From contig CABMPP010000001.1 of the NCBI GenBank assembly GCA_902388495.1, positions 1 to 64,000 of the forward strand: a DNA stretch of 64,000 bases, written 5' to 3'. The DNA is from an uncultured Bacteroides sp. (GTDB taxonomy: Bacteria > Bacteroidota > Bacteroidia > Bacteroidales > Bacteroidaceae). Below the pieces are notes generated by a model. The model saw only the letters and a list, made by a program, of their open reading frames with translations, ran no database searches and was not told the DNA's origin. Shown here piece after piece: positions 1 through 6,478 of this stretch (position 1 is the stretch's first letter; every line of letters begins with the position of its first letter). The translations under genes were made by a program, and so were the position numbers.

Positions 1-56
<56 letters not shown>

Positions 57-96
57 TTAGTAATGTAGCCTATTTACTTGATATAACATCATTGGT

Positions 97-167
97 GCGC
101 CCCGGGCGTCCTCTCCCGACATTGTCTTCTGAAAACAGACAACGTCGGGAGAGGGCGCCCGGGGCGC
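97..167. terminator. Long GC-rich hairpin, probable transcription terminator
   Basis: Bases 97-127 and 137-167 form a nearly perfect inverted repeat with 31-nt arms, two imperfect positions and a 9-nt loop. The arms share the palindromic core GCGCCCCGGGCGC-like sequence. A T-rich stretch (TTTGTCTTTAT) follows on the plus strand. It probably ends transcription coming from left of the window. The stem is far longer than most intrinsic terminators. Confidence 0.75.
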
Positions 168-206
168 TTTGTCTTTATCTGTCCATCCATCTAAATATTA
201 TTGCCT

Positions 207-449
207 ATGAAACGAATTGATAAAAGCCTGAAGAAGGGCGACCGTATCTGGGTACAGACTTACAACTCCTGGGGCGAACCTTTGCGGCTGCGTGTTGCGG
301 AGGTGATAGCCGTAATGCGCATTTCCGTTTATGCGAAAGATGCTTCTTATGCGGCAGTTCATTTCCTGGATAACAACAAAATAAACTACGAGTGTATCTC
401 CTTCGAACAGGTCAAGGGATTTTGGGAAGAAGGAGATCCTGCTTACTAA
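207..449 (+). CDS. Small uncharacterised protein (80 aa)
   Basis: I do not recognise this protein. It starts at the ATG at 207; a TTG two codons upstream is also in frame but less likely. It begins with a Lys/Arg-rich segment (MKRIDKSLKKGDRIWV), then alternates hydrophobic and charged residues like a small beta-rich domain, and ends in an acidic tail (FWEEGDPAY). There is no signal peptide or membrane segment, so it is probably cytoplasmic. It sits between the strong hairpin at 97-167 and the lipoprotein gene, whose start is 28 bp past its stop, so the two may be co-transcribed. Function is unknown. Confidence 0.6.
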   Translation: MKRIDKSLKKGDRIWVQTYNSWGEPLRLRVAEVIAVMRISVYAKDASYAAVHFLDNNKINYECISFEQVKGFWEEGDPAY

Positions 450-477
450 TTAATAATTTTATAAACTTAAAACACAC

Positions 478-3381
478 ATGAGAAAGATTAAATCTTATGC
501 AGTGCTGCTCGTGATGGCACTGGCGATGTTTAGTTGCGGCGACGACTACGACGACACCGAACTGAGAAATGATGTGACTGACCTTCAGTCGCGAGTAGAG
601 AAACTGGAAACGTGGTGCAACACGACGAACTCCCAGATTGAAGCCCTGCAGGGGCTGGTTTCCGCTTTGGAGAAGAATGACTACGTGACGGGTGTAACTC
701 CCATCATGGAGGGAACTACCGAGGTGGGCTACACCATTAACTTTGCCAAGGGCAAGCCCATTACCATTAAGAATGGTACGAACGGCAAAGATGGTACCGA
801 TGGTAAAGACGGTGCCGATGGCAAAGATGGCGTGAACGGTACGAACGGTAAGGACGGCGTAACGCCCCTTATCGGTGTAAAGAAAGATACCGACGGACAT
901 TACTATTGGACGATTCAGCTAGGCGACGGCGAAGTGAAATGGCTGACGGGTGCCGACGGCCAGAAGATTCGTACCACCGGTGATAACGGTAAAGACGGAG
1001 TTGATGGCACGAATGGTAAAGATGGTGCTGACGGTAAGGACGGCGTTGATGGAACGAATGGTAAGGACGGCGTGAATGGCAAGGATGGCAAAGACGGTCA
1101 TACTCCGGTGCTGAGCGTTGACACTTTCGAAGGCAAGCTTTATTGGAAAGTAGACGGCGAGTGGCTACTGAACAATGGTGCCAAAGTACCCGCCACCGGT
1201 GCTGCCGGAGCCAAAGGCGATAAGGGTGATAAAGGCGACACAGGTGCTACCGGCGCAACTGGTGCCACAGGTGCCACCGGCGCTACCGGCCCGCAAGGCG
1301 ACGCCATCTTTAAGAAAGACGGCATCACGGTGAACGCCGACAACGTAGTGTTTACCCTGGCCGACGGTACTACCACCATCACTCTGCCGCTGCTGAGTAC
1401 TCCCATCAGCTTCAAGGACGGATACGCCCCCTTGCAACTGAAGGCTGTGAACAAGACAACAGCCATGAAGATTGAACTGAAACTCTCCGAAAAAATGACG
1501 AAGGCCACTTACGCTGCCATGAAGGCCGAAGTAACTCAGACGGCCGACAACGTCGACATCGTGACTCGCGCTGGCAGCAGCCCCTGGAAAGTGAAACTCA
1601 CCGCTCCCACTTTCGAACAAGACGGCAAGGTAGCCACACCACCCTCGGTCGCAGTCACCGTCCCCGCCGATGTGCAGGAAGGCGACGTAGTGCTGCTGAA
1701 GGTGACGCTTATCGACTCCGAAGGTGCTGAAGTATCGGCCACGCGCGCCCTTTTCTACAGCACGAAGGCCGCACCCGAGAGCATGACGCTAAACAAGACA
1801 ACCCTCGAACTGGTGGCAGGTAAAACAGAAACGCTGACCGCAACCGTGACTCCCGCCGATGCCAGCCAAGACGTGACCTGGACCAGCAGCGACGACAAAA
1901 TAGCCAAGGTAGACGCCACGGGCAAGGTGACCGCCGTGAAGAAGGGCACCGCCACCATCACTGCCACGACCAAGACGGGCGGAATAACGAAAGAGTGCAC
2001 GGTGACCGTAAGCAACATTGTCCTGACAAACGTGGCGCTGGCGGATGTTACAGTCTTCATCGGCACTCCACAGACATTGACCCCCACCTTTACGCCTGCC
2101 GATGCCACCATCCAGACCGGAGCGTGGACGAGCAGCAACACGGCCGTGGCTACGGTTGACGCTGCCACGGGCGAGGTGACCGGACTTACGGAAGGCACCA
2201 CGACCATCACTTTCGTGTCCGATGAGGATGCTACGAAGACAGCCCAGTGCACAGTGACCGTAGCAGCAGCTCCGAAGACCAATATCTATACGGCCGAAAT
2301 GGACGAAGACACCTACGTGGCCACCGAACCCGTCACCGCTGACGGCAACCCTGCTTCGGAGACGAATCCGCTCATCATCGACACAGCCTCGAAGCTGGCA
2401 TGGGTGAAGCAGCATCCGGAAACTTCTACCTGGTATAAGCTGACCACCGACATCACCATCGCTCAGGAGGGCAAAAACTGGAAGCCGATAGGATATTACA
2501 AGATGCCGGATCCGAAGTACTTCAAGGGATTTTTCGATGGAAATAATCATAAGATAGAAGGAATGGTTATAAAAGATACCGATCCTACTGACGTCACTGC
2601 TAGCTATATCGGCCTCTTCGGATCGATAGAATCAGAAAGTGTGGTGATGAACCTGAATGTAGAAGGAGACATTAAGACAGATTACTCTACCAATGTTGGC
2701 GGTATAACCGGAATACTTATGGGCAGAGTAGAAAACTGCTCCTATAAGGGTACGGCAACCAATAAGAATGGACAGACGGCTACAGTCGGTGGCATAGTAG
2801 GCAGCCTCCAGGAGAGCGGAAAAGTGATAGCATGCCGCAATCTGGCTTACGTGTACGGCGCCTATTATGTCGGTGGTATCGTTGGTTCTTGCAATGGCAG
2901 GACCAGTAACGACCAAATGTACATCGTAGGATGCTACAATACGGGCGAAGTAAAAGGTTACAGTAAGAAAAGCACGGGCGGCATAGCAGGTGAAGTTGGA
3001 ACATCGAAGTCCGGCCCTATAAGCTATGCAGTAAGTGGCTGTTACAGTATAGGGAAAGTTTGGAACGCCCTCGATGAAAGCAAGACCGGCGCTATCGGCG
3101 GAGAATTGGCAAACTCCGGCACCAGCCAGCTCTTCAACTGCCTGTGGGTAAAGGCTGCCGGCATGACGATTGATGCCGGCATCGGTGGTACCAACCCGGC
3201 CCCGGCCGTAACCAAGGTAGACGACCTGTCTACGCTGAACTCTGGCGGTAGCGTCGAAACGCTGAACGCCGGAATCAAGAAGTGGAACGAACTGAATAAG
3301 GGAACCTGCAACTGGCACTTCGAAATAGGCGAGGGAGACGACAAGACTCCGATACTGCTGTCCGGCGCCCCCACCAACTGA
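478..3381 (+). CDS. Collagen-like surface lipoprotein with DUF4988/PL29-N, Big_2 and GLUG-type regions
   Basis: A 967-aa exported lipoprotein: the signal peptide ends in a lipobox with Cys20 (ALAMFSC). Residues about 25-70 look like a short coiled coil followed by the YVTGVTPI segment typical of DUF4988 (the PL29 N-terminal region of Bacteroides lipoproteins). Two blocks of GKDG/ADGKDG/GTNGKDG repeats (about 100-128 and 170-207) and a collagen-type Gly-X-Y block (about 243-275, GDTGATGATG-like) follow. Two Big_2 Ig-like domains lie at about 434-510 and 515-595, each ending in a GTATITA or GTTTITF strand. The C-terminal third (about 605-967) has repeated GGI(V/A)G segments like GLUG or beta-helix adhesin repeats. 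No catalytic motif is seen. A role as a surface adhesin or stalk is inferred from the architecture. The real gene is plus strand; open frames on the other strand are repeat artefacts. Confidence 0.85.
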   Translation: MRKIKSYAVLLVMALAMFSCGDDYDDTELRNDVTDLQSRVEKLETWCNTTNSQIEALQGLVSALEKNDYVTGVTPIMEGTTEVGYTINFAKGKPITIKNGTNGKDGTDGKDGADGKDGVNGTNGKDGVTPLIGVKKDTDGHYYWTIQLGDGEVKWLTGADGQKIRTTGDNGKDGVDGTNGKDGADGKDGVDGTNGKDGVNGKDGKDGHTPVLSVDTFEGKLYWKVDGEWLLNNGAKVPATGAAGAKGDKGDKGDTGATGATGATGATGATGPQGDAIFKKDGITVNADNVVFTLADGTTTITLPLLSTPISFKDGYAPLQLKAVNKTTAMKIELKLSEKMTKATYAAMKAEVTQTADNVDIVTRAGSSPWKVKLTAPTFEQDGKVATPPSVAVTVPADVQEGDVVLLKVTLIDSEGAEVSATRALFYSTKAAPESMTLNKTTLELVAGKTETLTATVTPADASQDVTWTSSDDKIAKVDATGKVTAVKKGTATITATTKTGGITKECTVTVSNIVLTNVALADVTVFIGTPQTLTPTFTPADATIQTGAWTSSNTAVATVDAATGEVTGLTEGTTTITFVSDEDATKTAQCTVTVAAAPKTNIYTAEMDEDTYVATEPVTADGNPASETNPLIIDTASKLAWVKQHPETSTWYKLTTDITIAQEGKNWKPIGYYKMPDPKYFKGFFDGNNHKIEGMVIKDTDPTDVTASYIGLFGSIESESVVMNLNVEGDIKTDYSTNVGGITGILMGRVENCSYKGTATNKNGQTATVGGIVGSLQESGKVIACRNLAYVYGAYYVGGIVGSCNGRTSNDQMYIVGCYNTGEVKGYSKKSTGGIAGEVGTSKSGPISYAVSGCYSIGKVWNALDESKTGAIGGELANSGTSQLFNCLWVKAAGMTIDAGIGGTNPAPAVTKVDDLSTLNSGGSVETLNAGIKKWNELNKGTCNWHFEIGEGDDKTPILLSGAPTN
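772..1302 (+). repeat. Intragenic GKDG and Gly-X-Y coding repeats
   Basis: Three repeat blocks lie inside the lipoprotein gene: 772-861 and 981-1098 encode runs of GKDG, GADGKDG and GTNGKDG, and about 1204-1302 encodes collagen-type triplets with 9-bp units for GAT. Synonymous third bases vary between copies, which indicates selection on the protein rather than very recent expansion. Such blocks can still change length by recombination. Confidence 0.85.
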
Positions 3382-3390
3382 TAACGAACT

Positions 3391-3684
3391 CCCGCGGAGC
3401 CTTCCGGGCGCTCGGATACCCCGCCCGGAGCTCCCGCGGCCCCTTCCGAGTCCTCGGAAGCCTCCACGGGAACTGCCGCGGCACCTTCCGAGCCTCTGGA
3501 ACCTCTACGAGAGCTTCCATGCCCCCTACGGGGTAGGCGGACACCTCCGCAGGAACTCTTTCCTTAACGGATGTGAACAGGAATCCTCCGAGGGAGCTCT
3601 ATTACTAACGGCTGTGAAATATTTCACTTTCACAGCCGTTTGATTGCTAACAAATGTAAACGAATCCGCTCTCCCTTCCGTTCG
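3391..3684. repeat. Degenerate tandem array of 42-bp units, several forming hairpins
   Basis: This fills the 328-bp gap after the lipoprotein gene. Units start every 42 bp at 3391, 3433, 3475, 3517, 3559, 3601 and 3643. The first three begin CCCGCGG or GCCGCGG, then have CCTTCCGRG near base 12; most units end in GGAACT, GGAGCT or GAGCTT. Unit 2 folds on itself (TTCCGAG-TC-CTCGGAA, with outer CCCG/CGGG), and unit 6 is the perfect 13-bp hairpin at 3607-3640. The last three units share TAACGG-TGTGAA or TAACAAATGTAAA. Spacing is constant but sequence has diverged strongly. It is not a CRISPR: there is no conserved repeat with variable spacers and no cas gene. Confidence 0.65.
3607..3640. terminator. 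Perfect 13-bp hairpin within the 42-bp array
   Basis: AACGGCTGTGAAA (3607-3619) pairs perfectly with TTTCACAGCCGTT (3628-3640) around an 8-nt loop. It lies between the lipoprotein gene and the DUF6261-like gene and could end transcription of the former. No strong U-tract follows, so a structured RNA or protein-binding role is also possible. Confidence 0.5.
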
Positions 3685-3709
3685 AGAAGAGCACAAAAAG
3701 AAAAAAGTT

Positions 3710-4465
3710 ATGGCTACAAAAATCAAAACTCTCGGCATCACGTCGCTCACCATTGCGGCGCATGCCAAATTCCACGGCGAAGTCCTCGAACTCATCACCA
3801 TCGCCACCCCCGAAGCCCTCCACCTCGACGTCATCGCACCTGCCTATCAGGACGCCGCCACGGCCGAGAATGGAGTGGTGAACCGCCCCTCGGCCTATGC
3901 CGAGACCCGGCAGATGCAGACCGCCGACCATGCCCGCGACCAGGCCGTCTCGCTCCTCTTCAACCTGACCGACGCCTACCTGCGCAGCCCCAAGGCCTCG
4001 CACGCCGATACCGCCGAGAAAATCGCCGTCACCGTTGGTCCCTACCGCAACATCCAATCCCACGAGATGAACCGCGAGACGCAGGAAGTGAGCGGCCTCA
4101 TCGACGCCCTGGCCGATAAAAGCATGACCGAACCGCTGAAGTCCCTCGGCATGGACTTCATCGTCGAAATGCTGGACGAGCTGAACGCTGACTTCACCTC
4201 CGCTGTGGCCGCCCGCGACGCCGAAGCCCTTAGCCGCCAGCCCGTCAAGGAGGCCGACAGCCGTCAGCTCCGCTCCGCCTGCGACGACTTCTACCATCAG
4301 GTGGTGGACACGGTGAACGCCTACGCTCTCATCCAGCCCACTAAGGAAATCACTGCCTTCGCCGAGAAGATGAACGTTCTCACGGAGAAGTATAAACTGG
4401 TGATAGCCAACCAGGGCAAGAAAAAAAACGAAAAGCCGGAAATGCCCGAAGAGGGGGGAGCCTGA
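3710..4465 (+). CDS. DUF6261-family protein
   Basis: A 251-aa soluble protein starting MATKIKTLGITSLTIAAHAKFH, with no signal peptide or membrane segment. It is mostly amphipathic helices with many Ala, Glu and Asp residues, plus a Lys-rich C-terminus (NQGKKKNEKPEMPEE). This matches my recollection of DUF6261, an uncharacterised Bacteroidota family. The ATG at 3710 is preferred because an A/G-rich stretch precedes it; in-frame upstream extension would run into the repeat array. Codon use is strikingly C-rich at third positions, like the next gene and unlike the glycan locus at 24-33 kb. Function is unknown. Confidence 0.7.
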   Translation: MATKIKTLGITSLTIAAHAKFHGEVLELITIATPEALHLDVIAPAYQDAATAENGVVNRPSAYAETRQMQTADHARDQAVSLLFNLTDAYLRSPKASHADTAEKIAVTVGPYRNIQSHEMNRETQEVSGLIDALADKSMTEPLKSLGMDFIVEMLDELNADFTSAVAARDAEALSRQPVKEADSRQLRSACDDFYHQVVDTVNAYALIQPTKEITAFAEKMNVLTEKYKLVIANQGKKKNEKPEMPEEGGA

Positions 4466-4497
4466 TAAGGAAATAGGGTGCTAAACTCTGTATAGTC

Positions 4498-4575
4498 TGA
4501 ACGTATTGAAGAATCTCTTCTCCTGTCATAAAGGAAGGAGATTCTTCAATACGTTCAGGATGACAGGGCAAAATG
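4498..4575. repeat. Palindromic intergenic repeat of the TGTCATCCTGAAC...GAAGAATCTC type
   Basis: TGAACGTATTGAAGAATCTC (4498-4517) is perfectly inverted at 4538-4557 around a 20-nt centre. The right arm continues into AGGATGACAGGGCA. Read on the minus strand this gives TGTCATCCTGAACG followed by the arm, which resembles a widespread intergenic repeat whose spurious translation is the familiar CHPERSEESP-like peptide. Here the minus-strand frame reads CHPERIEESP. It is a repeat element and possible terminator, not a gene. Confidence 0.75.
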
Positions 4576-4618
4576 ATAGCAGAAATCTCTTCTTACTCAG
4601 AGAAAACACCCACCATTC

Positions 4619-4650
4619 TTTGCGAAACCCGCAGAAAGCAGGTATCTTTG
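4619..4650 (+). promoter_or_regulatory. Bacteroides primary-sigma promoter for AAA/nuclease copy 1
   Basis: TTTG at 4619-4622 and TATCTTTG at 4643-4650, separated by 20 nt, match the Bacteroides -33/-7 consensus. The predicted leader is about 47 nt. The same block, GAAACCCGCAGAAAGCAGG spacer included, occurs upstream of copy 2. Confidence 0.75.
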
Positions 4651-4700
4651 CCATTACCTTGTTTATAAGATAAGTATTCACCCCGCTAAAGCATACAACA

Positions 4701-6452
4701 ATGGAAGAACTGATACTCCCCAACCGTCGCCGCATCCCCTACGGGATGATGAACTTCGCCCTTATCCGCAGCGATAACGCCTACTACGTAGACAAAACCC
4801 ACTTCATCCCCCTGATCGAAGAAGCAGACCGCTTCTTCTTCTTCATCCGCCCCCGCCGCTTCGGCAAGAGCCTTACGATGAACCTGCTGCAGCACTACTA
4901 CGACGTGCGCACCCGTGATCAGTTCGACGCCCTCTTCTCCGGCCTCTACATCGGAGCGCACCCCACGCCGGAGCGCAACTCCTACCTCGTGCTCTACCTC
5001 AACTTCTCCGGCATCACCAGCGAGCTGGGCGACTACCGCCAAGGACTGGACGCGCACTGCTGCATCATGTTCGAGTTCTTCTGCCGGAAATACGCCGACC
5101 TGCTGCCGCCCGACGCTGTGGAGAAACTGAAAATCGGCACCGATGCCGTCAGTCAGCTCGACGCCCTCTGCCAAATTTGCCAGGAAGCCGGACAGCAGCT
5201 GTACCTCTTCATCGACGAGTACGATCACTTCACCAACGCCATCCTCTCCAGCCCCGAAAGCCTGGTGCGCTACACCGACGAGACCCACGGCGAAGGCTAC
5301 CTGCGCACCTTCTTCAACAAGGTGAAGGCCGGTACCTACTCCAGCATCGGACGCTGCTTCATCACCGGCGTCAGCCCCGTCACGATGGACGACCTCACCT
5401 CGGGATTCAACATCGGCACCAACTACTCCCTCTCGCCAAAGTTCAACGAGATGATGGGCTTCACCGAACAGGAGGTGCGCGAGATGCTCACCTACTACTC
5501 CGGGAACAGCCCCTTCCACCACACCGTGGACGAGCTGATAGAGATGATGAAACCGTGGTATGATAATTACTGCTTCGCAGAGGAATGCTACGGCGACACC
5601 ACGATGTACAACTCCAACATGGTGCTCTACTTCGTCAAAAACTACATTGACAATGGCCGTGCTCCGAAAAGCATGATAGAGAGCAACATTCGCGTCGACT
5701 ACGAGAAGCTGCGTATGCTCATCCGCAAGGATAAGGAGTTTGCCCACGACGCTTCCATCATCCAGACCCTCGTCAGCCAAGGCTTCATCACTGGCGAACT
5801 GAAGGACGGCTTCCCTGCCGCGAGCATTACGAATCCCGATAACTTCGTCAGCCTGCTCTACTACTTCGGCATGCTCACCATCAGCGGGCTGCACGAAGGC
5901 AAGACCAAGCTTACCATCCCCAACCTCGTAGTGCAAGAGCAACTCTATACCTACCTGCTGAATACCTACAACGAGGCCGACCTCAGCTTCAGCAACTACG
6001 AGAAGGATAAACTCGCCAGCCAACTGGCCTACCGCGGCAACTGGCAGGCTTACTTCGGCTACATCGCCGACTGCCTGAAGCAATACGCCTCACAACGCGA
6101 CAAACAGAAAGGCGAGTCGTTCGTCCACGGCTTCACCCTGGCCATGACCGCCCAGAACCGCTTCTACCGCCCCGTCTCCGAGCAGGACACGCAGGCCGGC
6201 TACGTGGACATCTTCCTCTGCCCGATGCTCGAAATCTATTCCGACATGCAGCACAGCTACATCGTCGAGCTGAAGTACGCCAAGTACCGCGACCCCGAAA
6301 GCCGTGTAGAAGAGCTTCGCCAAGAAGCCATCGCCCAAGCCAACCGCTACGCCGACACGGAAACGGTGAAGCGTGCCATCGGCGCTACGACGCTGCATAA
6401 GATTGTGGTCGTGTACAAAGGCATGGACATGCCGGTGTGCGAGGAAGTGTAA
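4701..6452 (+). CDS. AAA-ATPase-like protein with C-terminal PD-(D/E)XK nuclease domain, copy 1
   Basis: A 583-aa cytoplasmic protein of the AAA-ATPase_like (PF09820) plus DUF1703/PD-(D/E)XK (PF08011) type, widespread in Bacteroidota and without an agreed function. Visible features: YVDKTHFI near residue 30, a Walker A-like RRFGKS at 52-57, a Walker B-like LYLFIDEYD at 167-175, the family motif ITGVSPVTMDDLTSGFN, and a nuclease core with Asp503 (GYVDIF) and Glu523-Leu-Lys525 (VELK). Length is normal for the family. It is a close paralogue of 10842-12593. It is convergent with the next gene, 13 bp away. Possible roles in defence or mobile-DNA control are only inference. Confidence 0.85.
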   Translation: MEELILPNRRRIPYGMMNFALIRSDNAYYVDKTHFIPLIEEADRFFFFIRPRRFGKSLTMNLLQHYYDVRTRDQFDALFSGLYIGAHPTPERNSYLVLYLNFSGITSELGDYRQGLDAHCCIMFEFFCRKYADLLPPDAVEKLKIGTDAVSQLDALCQICQEAGQQLYLFIDEYDHFTNAILSSPESLVRYTDETHGEGYLRTFFNKVKAGTYSSIGRCFITGVSPVTMDDLTSGFNIGTNYSLSPKFNEMMGFTEQEVREMLTYYSGNSPFHHTVDELIEMMKPWYDNYCFAEECYGDTTMYNSNMVLYFVKNYIDNGRAPKSMIESNIRVDYEKLRMLIRKDKEFAHDASIIQTLVSQGFITGELKDGFPAASITNPDNFVSLLYYFGMLTISGLHEGKTKLTIPNLVVQEQLYTYLLNTYNEADLSFSNYEKDKLASQLAYRGNWQAYFGYIADCLKQYASQRDKQKGESFVHGFTLAMTAQNRFYRPVSEQDTQAGYVDIFLCPMLEIYSDMQHSYIVELKYAKYRDPESRVEELRQEAIAQANRYADTETVKRAIGATTLHKIVVVYKGMDMPVCEEV

Positions 6453-6457
6453 GAGGG

Positions 6458-6478
6458 GGGGAGCGTTATTTGCTCCCC
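6458..6478. terminator. Short bidirectional hairpin between convergent genes
   Basis: GGGGAGC (6458-6464) pairs with GCTCCCC (6472-6478) around GTTATTT. It overlaps the stop codon and last codons of the minus-strand beta-barrel gene. No clear U-tract follows, so termination is tentative. Confidence 0.45.

Noticed and set aside
412..1620. Long open frames on the minus strand opposite the collagen-like lipoprotein
   Set aside because: They mirror the GKDG and Gly-X-Y repeats, have no plausible starts or domains, and the plus-strand gene has a clear signal peptide and domain order.
3391..3684. CRISPR array
   Set aside because: Units are contiguous and diverged, there are no constant repeats separated by unique spacers, and no cas genes are in the window.
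3640..4119. Arg/Pro-rich frame overlapping the DUF6261-like gene
   Set aside because: Low-complexity shadow in another frame; the DUF6261-like frame has a sensible start and composition.
4380..4571. Minus-strand 63-codon frame with CHPERIEESP
   Set aside because: This is the known spurious translation of a palindromic intergenic repeat and overlaps the end of the DUF6261-like gene.
5177..5563. Arg/His-rich plus-strand frame inside AAA copy 1
   Set aside because: Frame-shifted shadow of the real gene, an effect of GC-rich codons.
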